From assembly GCA_022572355.1 (NCBI GenBank), contig JACZWC010000028.1:1-59081 (forward strand): a DNA stretch of 59,081 nt, in the 5' to 3' direction. Source of the stretch: Bacteroidota bacterium. GTDB taxonomy: Bacteria; Bacteroidota; Bacteroidia; NORP154. Position 1 is the first letter of the stretch; every line of letters begins with the position of its first letter. Shown here piece after piece: positions 17,942 to 26,002 of this stretch. Under the pieces are notes generated by a model. That model was not told the origin of the DNA. It saw only the letters and a list, made by a program, of their open reading frames with translations, and searched no databases. The position numbers and the translations under genes were made by a program.

Positions 17942-20900
17942 TCAAAATAACAGGGTAATATGCCCAACGTATTGATGTTCCTCACCCATGACATCTTTTA
18001 AATAAACCAACCAAATATAAACGCCTTCCTGTGCGATCTCTTTCCCGTTGTTTGCTCTCCCATCCCACGGATAATTTACGTCAGTGGTTTCATAAATAAG
18101 ATCGCCCCATCGATTGAATATGTACATCTCAAAGTTGTTTTCATCAAGTCCAACACCTATAGGGATAAATACTTCGTTATGGCCGTCTCCGTTGGGAGTA
18201 AATGTATTTGGAGCGAATAAAATATAACCACCCTCAACTGTTACAGTATAAAAAACCGTATCTGCACATCCGTTACTATCGCTGACAATTAACATTACAG
18301 AATAGGTCCCGCTATTTGAATAGGAATGTACAGGGTTTACAACGGTATCGGTAATACCATCGCCAAAGTCCCAATAATGTGCTAAACTATCTACATCAGG
18401 AAATGAAAGATTGGTAAACGAAATGGAATTCAAAAGCGTCGTTTGTTGGGGAGTAATGATAAATTCGGCGCTCGGTAATGAGGAGTTCATTACCAAGGTA
18501 TGTGAAATGGTATCTACACACCCGTTGGCATCGCTTACCGTTATCGTATAAGTCCCCATACACAAACTGGTTCCAATTGAGTCATTTTGCCCTGGTGAAA
18601 CAGGGTCCCACACGTATGTATAAGGGAGAATGCCTCCAACCGGAGTTACTGTTAACTCTCCGTCACATGAATTTATACAGGGTACATTATTATTGCTTGT
18701 AATGCTCAAATTCAATGAATCAGGTTCTGAGAGCATTATACTTGTGGTCACCGTATCGCATCCTATTGCATCTGTAACAAGCAATGTGTATAACACCCCT
18801 GCACACAACCCGGTTGCTGATGAATCAGTTGGGGTTGTACCACCATCCCATAAGTATGTATAAGGTGGGGAGCCACCCTCAATTGTCGCTATTGCAACAC
18901 CATCACAATACCCTTTACAGAGAACATCCGTAACATTTACAGTATCAGATGTAAGCGAGGATAGGCTGTCTATTGTGACACTATTCATCTCCTGGCAGCC
19001 GTTTGAATCTATAACAGTGATAGTATAAACACCTGCACACAAACCAATTGCTGTTTGAGTGGTTTGACCGTTGTTCCAGAAGTAAGAGTAAGGTGCAGCA
19101 CCTCCATTAGGCGTTGCTGTTACCGACCAGCCACAGGGACCATTACAGGTGAAATCAGGATTATCGACAGATAAAGCCATTCCAGGAAAAACACTGATAA
19201 ATTTCGTGATGGTATCAGAACAGCCAGCACTGTTCGTGATCCATAAGCTTACTTCATAAATACCACTGGAATTGTAAAAATGAGCAGCATTTTGGCTGCT
19301 GTCCAATGGTGAACCGTCTCCAAAATCCCATGACCAATTCGTAATGTTTCCCACTGATATATCCGTAAACAGCACAGAATCACCATTGCATATTGAATCT
19401 ACCGTTGATAGGAAATTTGCCGTGATTGACGGATAAACCGTTATGCTGTCCTCAACGTATTCGTAGCACCACCACCCACCATAATAGATTTCGAACCATA
19501 CCGGATACGTACCGGCAGAATCATAAACATGTGCGGCATTTTGAATAAATCCGAGGCTATCTATCCAATACCCATCACCGAAATCTAAATAAGTATAGTT
19601 AACTCCAGTCGTATTCCCGGCAATAGTAATTGATACATTGACCGTATCTCCTACACAAATGTAAGTAGGAAAAGACACATTCAGATTGGGAGCAATTATT
19701 ACCGGTTTCAAAATGGTATCAGGAGGGCAGCCATTATCGTAAGTTACAATTAACGTTACATTGAACGTGTCATTGTAAGCGAACCAATAGCTCGGATGTT
19801 GAACAGTATCCGTTCCCAGGCTATCACCAAAATCCCAGAACCAACTTGTCGGCCCACCCAATGAAGAATCAATAAACTGAACCCAGTCAGGGCAAAGTGC
19901 ATCGAAGTTAAAATTGGCATTCCCCGTATCAGCTAAGATGGTAACCGTTTTAATAATGCTATCTTGATAACCATCACCCCAGGTGGCAATCAAAGTGACA
20001 ATATAGTCACCTGCTGAATTATATAAATGCGAAGGGGATGCAGAAGTATCAATAGGTGAACCATCTCCAAAGTTCCATTGCCAGCTTACGGGATTACAGG
20101 GTGTAATATCAGTGAACACAGTTACTGTACCCTGGCAAATGGTGACATAAGTAAAATCCGGTACGCGTATAGAACCAACGTTAATAACTTTAATTATGGT
20201 ATCGGTCCCAGTGCTGTGAAAAGCCAATAACGTCACCGTATAATTTCCTGAAGAATCGTAAGAATGAAGAGGGGATTGCAAGCTTGAAGAGTCTCCATCT
20301 CCAAAATACCATAGCCAGGTGTTCGCACAGGAGGTTCCGGAATTGTACGCGTTAAACTGGACAGAGTAATCATCACAAGTTAAACTGTAGTTGAAATCTG
20401 ATTCATTATCCAGTACATCTGACTGAATATGATCCGAAATACCCAATGCCAACTCAGAATTAACATTGATCAAACCAAACACAGGGTTTAGACTATTGGG
20501 ATTGTCAATTGTTGTTATTTGATAGCTGCCATCATGTATGAGATACAATCTTTCATCAGGCCCTAATTCAATCTGGCCAAGGCCCCAACCTGATGTGCTA
20601 ATATTATAGCCGTTGATATTTTGTGTATTGAAATCATATTGAAAGACATTGTTATTTAGCGGATCGTACCATAAATCAAAATATACTTTTGAAGCATCTG
20701 GGGAGAATTCAAGTCCATAAGGCCCAAAAAGACTGACGTTTGGTACGGCTATATCCAATGCATTGGATATCAGTCCTGCTATCGGATCAAAACTTGCAGT
20801 AAATATGTGATTAGCATAAGCGAAGGCCAATCCTATTTTATTATTATGATAATCCAGCTCTCCTCTGCCATCATACCCCAAAGGTTGTATGTAATTATGA

Positions 20901-21493
20901 ATTAGGACACCGGCACCTATACCTGAGCTATCAACTAAAAATCTTTTAAATCCAGTGAAGCACTCATAAGTAACGTACCAAAAATTATTGGTGCACGGTA
21001 TTCTTATCACTTCCATTCCTTCAGCATGATTTCCTGCATCAAGTAAAACATTTAACTGGCTTATATCTCCATCACCAGAGCGCATAGTCATATCTACTAC
21101 ACTATAATAAAGGGGAGAACATGTTTCAGCATTGTAAAAAATATAATATTTGGTTGTGTCATTGGGAAAGGGGCATACATTTATCTCGCTGGAAGAAGGA
21201 GTGGCCAATAGTCCAATTGAACCAGGCATCAGTACCCCATTCCCATCATATACTCCATTGGCATTTACCCAAAAGAGAATATTTCCAAAACCATCCTCAA
21301 CATGTGCTATTCCTTCAAAGCCTGCTAAGATTCCTGTACTTACTACATTAGGGGACCCTGTGGAAAAATCAAGCATGATTATCGTATCATAACTGTTAAA
21401 GAAAAGATTCTCAATACCCACCTGACCGTATAATTTAGAACAGCCCTGGGTAATACAAATTGCCAGTAGTAAGGAAGTAACAATTTTATTCAT
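17942..21493 (-). CDS. PKD/SprB-repeat surface protein with type B (gliding-motility) sorting domain
   Basis: The ATG at 21493 gives 1183 residues beginning MNKIVTSLLLAICITQG, a signal peptide. A longer start at 21529 would overlap the TATATTTG promoter element. Domains in order: a propeller-like N-terminal domain (about 30-370; LYYSVVDMTMRSGDGD), about five PKD domains (WYFGDGDSSS, WDFGDGSPLDSSQ), three SprB repeats (about 780-1000; CNGPCGWSVTATPNGG), one more PKD, and a type B sorting domain (ILFAPNTFTPNGDGHNEVF, MYIFNRWGDLIYE). The protein should be exported by T9SS and displayed on the surface. The N-terminal domain is related to those of the M43 protease (7643-12238) and the partial protein at 55606. 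Function is likely adhesive; no enzyme domain is seen. Confidence 0.88.
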   Translation of the reverse strand: MNKIVTSLLLAICITQGCSKLYGQVGIENLFFNSYDTIIMLDFSTGSPNVVSTGILAGFEGIAHVEDGFGNILFWVNANGVYDGNGVLMPGSIGLLATPSSSEINVCPFPNDTTKYYIFYNAETCSPLYYSVVDMTMRSGDGDISQLNVLLDAGNHAEGMEVIRIPCTNNFWYVTYECFTGFKRFLVDSSGIGAGVLIHNYIQPLGYDGRGELDYHNNKIGLAFAYANHIFTASFDPIAGLISNALDIAVPNVSLFGPYGLEFSPDASKVYFDLWYDPLNNNVFQYDFNTQNINGYNISTSGWGLGQIELGPDERLYLIHDGSYQITTIDNPNSLNPVFGLINVNSELALGISDHIQSDVLDNESDFNYSLTCDDYSVQFNAYNSGTSCANTWLWYFGDGDSSSLQSPLHSYDSSGNYTVTLLAFHSTGTDTIIKVINVGSIRVPDFTYVTICQGTVTVFTDITPCNPVSWQWNFGDGSPIDTSASPSHLYNSAGDYIVTLIATWGDGYQDSIIKTVTILADTGNANFNFDALCPDWVQFIDSSLGGPTSWFWDFGDSLGTDTVQHPSYWFAYNDTFNVTLIVTYDNGCPPDTILKPVIIAPNLNVSFPTYICVGDTVNVSITIAGNTTGVNYTYLDFGDGYWIDSLGFIQNAAHVYDSAGTYPVWFEIYYGGWWCYEYVEDSITVYPSITANFLSTVDSICNGDSVLFTDISVGNITNWSWDFGDGSPLDSSQNAAHFYNSSGIYEVSLWITNSAGCSDTITKFISVFPGMALSVDNPDFTCNGPCGWSVTATPNGGAAPYSYFWNNGQTTQTAIGLCAGVYTITVIDSNGCQEMNSVTIDSLSSLTSDTVNVTDVLCKGYCDGVAIATIEGGSPPYTYLWDGGTTPTDSSATGLCAGVLYTLLVTDAIGCDTVTTSIMLSEPDSLNLSITSNNNVPCINSCDGELTVTPVGGILPYTYVWDPVSPGQNDSIGTSLCMGTYTITVSDANGCVDTISHTLVMNSSLPSAEFIITPQQTTLLNSISFTNLSFPDVDSLAHYWDFGDGITDTVVNPVHSYSNSGTYSVMLIVSDSNGCADTVFYTVTVEGGYILFAPNTFTPNGDGHNEVFIPIGVGLDENNFEMYIFNRWGDLIYETTDVNYPWDGRANNGKEIAQEGVYIWLVYLKDVMGEEHQYVGHITLLF

Positions 21494-21526
21494 AACGTCT
21501 TTAATAAAAGGCCCTGAGTGGCTATC

Positions 21527-21534
21527 CAAATATA
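21527..21534 (-). promoter_or_regulatory. -7 element upstream of the PKD/SprB gene
   Basis: TATATTTG on the minus strand, 34 nt before the ATG at 21493, with only a poor -33 match (TTTA) upstream. It supports the shorter start. Confidence 0.45.
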
Positions 21535-21599
21535 GGGATGAAAAACTTGTAAATTAATCCTTTGGCATAAGGTTTTCAAAACAATACTGGTAATTTACG

Positions 21600-21936
21600 T
21601 GTGCATCTGTGGAAGAGACGCAAGATATGAGGGAGCGTATTGATGATTATTTAAAGGTAGGCTTTGACATAGAGGCCAAATGTGTTTGGACAGTTGAACA
21701 TACATATACAGTATATAACCGCAGGCGGAAGGCATTGGAAATCATAACCAGTGTTTGCTGCAGAAGTAGCACACACTGATGATATTAGGTTGACTCAAGA
21801 TCACTCTGAATTTGCTTGACTCACTGCTCAAGAGCGCAAGGAACGAGTAAACTTCAGAGGATTGCTAGAGGGATTAGACTGGACACGGGAGTATATTACT
21901 GAATCCAGTGAAGTCCTTAGGGAGTTTGAACTGTAG
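21600..21936 (+). pseudogene. Decayed coding remnants, first part Uma2-nuclease-like
   Basis: A 50-codon frame (21627-21779) reads MRERIDDYLKVG...CVWTVEHTYTVYNRR. This resembles the conserved core of Uma2-family proteins (RIxDYLxxGVxxVWxVDP...TVxVY) with changes. A second frame, shifted by one, continues to 21936 with one internal stop (21817-21819) and reads LTAQERKERVNFRGLLEG...; its family is not recognised. Frameshift, stop and lack of full-length domains mark it as debris. The Uma2 assignment is tentative. Confidence 0.35.
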
Positions 21937-21959
21937 CAATATCCTACGCCAAATTTAAA

Positions 21960-22062
21960 GGGGATATCCCCCAACCCCACTACCTATAAAAAAAGCCACT
22001 CGATTTGAGTGGCTCTCTCTAAAAATGCTCCCCCTCTTGGACTCCCTTCGGCTACGCTCAGG
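21960..22062 (-). repeat. Dispersed element, copy D, carrying a terminator and an 18-bp copy of the tRNA-Asn 3' end
   Basis: It holds GGGGATATCCCC (21960-21971), a CCAACCCC...TATAAAAAAAG tract, the hairpin GCCACTCGATTTGAGTGGC (21995-22013) with a T7 tail on the minus strand, CTCTCTCTAAAAAT, then GCTCCCCCTCTTGGACTC (22027-22044). The last piece is identical to tRNA-Asn positions 22142-22159. It runs directly into CCCTTCGGCTACGCTCAGG (22044-22062), the inverse of the repeat at 17291. Confidence 0.7.
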
Positions 22063-22092
22063 ATAAACTTCTCGCCCAAGCGTTTTTTTTAC

Positions 22093-22128
22093 AAAAAACA
22101 AAAGCCACACACTTTCGTGCCTGGCTTT
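22093..22128 (-). terminator. Terminator downstream of tRNA-Asn
   Basis: On the minus strand AAAGCCA/TGGCTTT with an inner CAC/GTG stem is followed by GTTTTTTGT. It starts 15 nt past the 3' end of the tRNA. Confidence 0.65.
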
Positions 22129-22142
22129 TCGGTGTCGCTGCG

Positions 22143-22216
22143 CTCCCCCTCTTGGACTCGAACCAAGGACCCTCTGATTAACAGTCAGATGCTCTAACCA
22201 ACTGAGCTAAGGAGGA
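22143..22216 (-). tRNA. tRNA-Asn (anticodon GTT)
   Basis: A 74-nt cloverleaf: acceptor stem TCCTCCT/AGGGGGA (one G-T pair), D-arm GCTC...GAGC, anticodon arm TCTGA-CTGTTAA-TCAGA with anticodon GTT, T-arm CTTGG-TTCGAGT-CCAAG, discriminator G, CCA not encoded. All invariant loop bases are present, so it should be functional. Partial copies of both ends lie on either side of it. Confidence 0.95.
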
Positions 22217-22256
22217 GTATTTACATTATTCTACTCATATGTCTTTCCTATCTTTC

Positions 22257-22297
22257 GCTCTAACCCCCCGATAGTTATCGGGGTGAGCTAAGGAGGA
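22257..22297 (-). repeat. Truncated copy of the tRNA-Asn 5' end interrupted by an 18-bp palindrome
   Basis: GCTCTAACC (22257-22265) and TGAGCTAAGGAGGA (22284-22297) are identical to the 5' 26 nt of tRNA-Asn (plus-strand positions 22191-22216). The three D-loop bases AAC between them are replaced by the perfect palindrome CCCCGATAGTTATCGGGG (22266-22283). No anticodon or 3' half follows. The remaining 22217-22463 gap shows nothing else. Confidence 0.8.
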
Positions 22298-22463
22298 ATG
22301 TTTTAATTAACAATTGATGCATTTAAGATTGTTGATTCGTATTTATGCCCGCATGCACGCAATCCATAATCTCTAACCCGACAATCATCAATCTAACAGG
22401 GGTGCGAAAGTAAACCGAAATGCAATATTTTGCAATTGTTTCATATAAAAATTCCAGCCTGCA

Positions 22464-25400
22464 CTACACCCTAATTCCAATTATCAGGATATCATCCATC
22501 TGCTCATAAGCCGGTTCACCATCCTTTGGCAAATACGCTTTCCAATCCTCTATTGTTTCATCTAATATTACCCTCTGCTCCTTCATGGGTTTATTGTGTA
22601 TGTCCAACATCAGTTGCTTAAAGCGCTTACCCATGAACTTCTTGCCTTTAGGGCCACCAAACTGATCAACAAATCCATCGGTAAATATGTAATACACATC
22701 ATCCTTCAGCATATCCAATGTGTGATTTGTAAATACCCTACCCCCATCGTCGCTATATACACCAATAGGCATTCTATCCGAACGTGTTTCGTCTAACTCA
22801 TTATCGCGAATCCTGTATAAAGGATTGTATGCACCTGAAAACTCAACTTTCATCTGTGCCAGGTCAAACTCGCAAAGCGCGATATCCATACCGTCTTTCT
22901 GTGTTCCGGCTTCGCCTGTTTGCTTCAACGACTTGATTACAGCGAGTTTTAGTTGCTGTAACACCTCTGCAGGTTGTGTAATACCCTTTTCATTCACAAT
23001 TTCGTTCAATAATGAGTTACCGATCATGCTCATGAAAGCACCGGGTACACCATGACCTGTACAGTCAGCGGCAATGATCATGGCCTTGCCTTCATTTTCG
23101 GAAAACCAGTAGAAGTCTCCGCTCACTATATCCTTTGGCTTGAACAGTACAAAACTCTCAGGCAGATGCTTTTGAATATCCTTGTCACTCGGTAATATAG
23201 CCTCTTGTATTTTCTGAGCGTAATTAATACTGTCGGTTATATCTTTATTTTTTTCCTCAATTTCCTCTTTCTGTAATACTATAGCAGCGGTTTTTTGCCT
23301 GATGATTTTCTGTAGTCCGCGAGTTGATACTGTTATCGCCGCGTAAACAAATCCAATAAACGAAAGCACATAGGCAATATATGCCCAAATAGTCCGGTGC
23401 CAGGGAGGAAGTATGGTAAAGCTGTAAACTCCTTCAATACTTTCATGCTGATAAACATTGATTGCCCTTACCCTGAATTTATATTTCCCCTCAGGTAAGT
23501 TGGTATAATTGGCTTTCGCCTCCTCTTTCCACACATGCCAGTCTTTATCAAATCCCTCCAAGTAATGGCTGTACCGAATCGCCGATTCATTGTCAAAATT
23601 TGGAGCTGCATAAACAAAAGTGAGCGAATTAAATTCATAGGCAAGCACCGGAGTCAATCTCAACGGCTGATCCAATGAAACCTGAAGATTTTCATCAAAA
23701 TATGCTCCTCCAAACAATACGGAATCCTCACCAAGAATAACTTTCCTCACCATTGCAGGAAAATCCTTTTCATAATCTTTATGAACGTTGCTGTCATACC
23801 GATAAATTCCGCCAGGGCCTCCTAACCAGGTAATGCCATCCTTGTCATGATATATCGCATGGACGATTTCCTCTGAAATAGATTTAAACGGTTTGCTGAT
23901 CCACGTATAGCTATTGTCAGCATTGCTATTCGCGTAACCCAGTTCCAATTCACCCCCTGACGAAATAGTTTCCATCCACACATTTCCATTTTGTTGCTGA
24001 GCTATCCGGTGAACGTACAGGTGTCCGCTGACAAATTCCTCTCCAAAGGTTAGATCGCTTGAAAAACCTGTGCCATCAAATTTGTATAGCCCATTTTGTC
24101 CAGATTGCACAGCATAAACAACTCTGTTCATCGCTTTATTTATATAGTACAGACCAGCTCCTAAACCATTACTCGTGTCATATGGTTCAAAAGAAGCCTC
24201 ATCTATCTCGCCTGTCGATATAGTTGAGAGTATATTCATCTTTATTAAACCTTCTCCAGGGCTTAACCACATGTTGTTATCATTATCTTCCATCATCGTT
24301 ACTACATCTCCATCATGTCCCTCCACTTTCCCAGCATCTATCCATTTGCCATTCTTCATGTATAGAGAAGCCAAACCATCTGTACATCCAATAAAAACCC
24401 GATTGGGATCGGCCCTATATTGGTACATGCACCATGGATCATACCTGGTGATAAAATGGGCATTGTGCTGGGCATCGATCCAGAAAATTCCCGCATTACA
24501 AGCTACCAGCAGATGGCTGACACCGTCTATCTTACACGAAAGCAAAGCCCAACACTGATCCTTTATTCCAGAAACCTCTTTAAATTCTGAATGCTCATAA
24601 TGAGACAGCTTGCTCAGGTCCAGTTGATCCTTCCTGAGATTTTCGGTCAGATTAGGCAAGTAATAAACACCCAATAACGTCGCGACATAAAGCACTCCAT
24701 TGTGCCTGGTAATCGACTGAACTGTTCCCTCCAAGCCGGTTTTATCATCGAATAAAGCCATAGGAGAATTGATCTCAACCTTAGAAAGACCATTGCCCAG
24801 AGCCAACCATAAATTACCGCTATTATCCAGGTATTGATTGGATATAGTTCCACCTGAGAGTCCGCTGTTTTTATTTAAAATGTGCACAAGCCTGCCTGCC
24901 TTATCAATTATTATCACTCCACCACCTTGCGTGCCAATTGCAAAACGGTTGTTGCTCAACTTTATACCGTTATAGACAAAGTTTTTGAGGAAAAATTCGT
25001 CTATCTGCGTATGGAACAGCTTTATTTCGTTGAGCTGGCCAGGATTCTTTCTATCTTTTGGAAAATAATCGCGATCCGTAGGCTTCATGAGGTAGAGCCC
25101 GTGGAGCCTTGTGCTCAAAAGGATATGATCACTATCATATTCGATCATAAAGTAAACCTTCTGCTCCTTGAACAATTCTCCACCTTGTATTAGCACCAGC
25201 TGATCATCCACTATTTTCATCAATCCTACCCCATCCTGCTGCACGTAGATAGTACTGTCTACATAAAACATCTTGTGAAATCTCACATTTGGGCCTGATT
25301 TGCTATTCCAAACTTTAATGGTGTCCCCGGTCCACAAGAATATTTTATCAAGAGTTTGAAAATAGACTCCATCCGCTGTAACATAATTGGTCCACACATC

Positions 25401-25880
25401 AAAAAAGTCCTGATCCTTTTTGGTTAAGTATTTAAGAAGTGAAATGTAAACGAGCTCACCTGTTGAATCCGGGACTAAATAACCAAAATCACCCTGTGCA
25501 CCGACATAGATCGTACCTTCAGCATCTATCGACAGAGAGCGAATATTCGGATCATCGGGCAACCCAATTTCTCTCCATTTTTTGCCATCATATTCCAGGA
25601 TCCCTTCATTATTGGCGAAATACATTACTCCCCTGTGATCTTGAACAATAGACCAGTTTTGGGGCATGGCACCGTACTCAAGTGGTGTATAATTGGTTAC
25701 GGGAAGGTAGCCCTTCTCCATTTCAATTTGCTTCAACCTCGTTTCAACCTTTCCAGTTGATTTGAACTCGGCGTATGTGACTGAATTTGCCAACCACAGA
25801 ACCGATATCACAGTGAAGAACACAATGAATAACTGAGGCCTAAAATTCAAAATCGAGAAAGTGTTTTTGAAGTACTGCAA
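22464..25880 (-). CDS. Reg_prop/Y_Y_Y sensor with SpoIIE (PP2C-type) serine phosphatase output
   Basis: The 1138-residue protein starts at TTG 25880; no in-frame ATG or GTG exists upstream and the first ATG downstream lies past the signal anchor (LFIVFFTVISVLWLANSVTY). The extracytoplasmic part is a two-component-regulator-type beta-propeller (about 60-720; GVMYFANNEGILEYDG, GNLWLALGNGLSKVE, GITWLGGPGGIYRY), then a Y_Y_Y domain (about 730-815). A membrane helix follows (about 828-850), then a coiled coil, then a SpoIIE phosphatase (about 900-1138) with metal-binding motifs SGDFYW, ADCTGHGVPGAFMSMIGN, DGMDIAL and FTDGFVDQFGG. It would sense a periplasmic signal and dephosphorylate a cytoplasmic protein, plausibly the SiaC-type protein at 44719. 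A matching -33/-7 promoter lies at 25915-25946. Confidence 0.88.
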   Translation of the reverse strand: MQYFKNTFSILNFRPQLFIVFFTVISVLWLANSVTYAEFKSTGKVETRLKQIEMEKGYLPVTNYTPLEYGAMPQNWSIVQDHRGVMYFANNEGILEYDGKKWREIGLPDDPNIRSLSIDAEGTIYVGAQGDFGYLVPDSTGELVYISLLKYLTKKDQDFFDVWTNYVTADGVYFQTLDKIFLWTGDTIKVWNSKSGPNVRFHKMFYVDSTIYVQQDGVGLMKIVDDQLVLIQGGELFKEQKVYFMIEYDSDHILLSTRLHGLYLMKPTDRDYFPKDRKNPGQLNEIKLFHTQIDEFFLKNFVYNGIKLSNNRFAIGTQGGGVIIIDKAGRLVHILNKNSGLSGGTISNQYLDNSGNLWLALGNGLSKVEINSPMALFDDKTGLEGTVQSITRHNGVLYVATLLGVYYLPNLTENLRKDQLDLSKLSHYEHSEFKEVSGIKDQCWALLSCKIDGVSHLLVACNAGIFWIDAQHNAHFITRYDPWCMYQYRADPNRVFIGCTDGLASLYMKNGKWIDAGKVEGHDGDVVTMMEDNDNNMWLSPGEGLIKMNILSTISTGEIDEASFEPYDTSNGLGAGLYYINKAMNRVVYAVQSGQNGLYKFDGTGFSSDLTFGEEFVSGHLYVHRIAQQQNGNVWMETISSGGELELGYANSNADNSYTWISKPFKSISEEIVHAIYHDKDGITWLGGPGGIYRYDSNVHKDYEKDFPAMVRKVILGEDSVLFGGAYFDENLQVSLDQPLRLTPVLAYEFNSLTFVYAAPNFDNESAIRYSHYLEGFDKDWHVWKEEAKANYTNLPEGKYKFRVRAINVYQHESIEGVYSFTILPPWHRTIWAYIAYVLSFIGFVYAAITVSTRGLQKIIRQKTAAIVLQKEEIEEKNKDITDSINYAQKIQEAILPSDKDIQKHLPESFVLFKPKDIVSGDFYWFSENEGKAMIIAADCTGHGVPGAFMSMIGNSLLNEIVNEKGITQPAEVLQQLKLAVIKSLKQTGEAGTQKDGMDIALCEFDLAQMKVEFSGAYNPLYRIRDNELDETRSDRMPIGVYSDDGGRVFTNHTLDMLKDDVYYIFTDGFVDQFGGPKGKKFMGKRFKQLMLDIHNKPMKEQRVILDETIEDWKAYLPKDGEPAYEQMDDILIIGIRV

Positions 25881-25914
25881 ATCTTGATGGATTTCATTGA
25901 ATATATCAGGGACG

Positions 25915-25946
25915 CAAAATTAACAAAAACTCCCTTCTTACCCCAA
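25915..25946 (-). promoter_or_regulatory. Promoter of the Reg_prop/SpoIIE gene
   Basis: On the minus strand TTG (25946-25944), a 21-nt spacer and TAATTTTG (25922-25915). The predicted start of transcription is about 25909, 29 nt before the TTG start codon. Confidence 0.5.
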
Positions 25947-26002
25947 CTATGTCCTACTCTGCAATCGCAGTCTGCAAGCTAACTCGAGAAGTTAGTGCAA
26001 TA

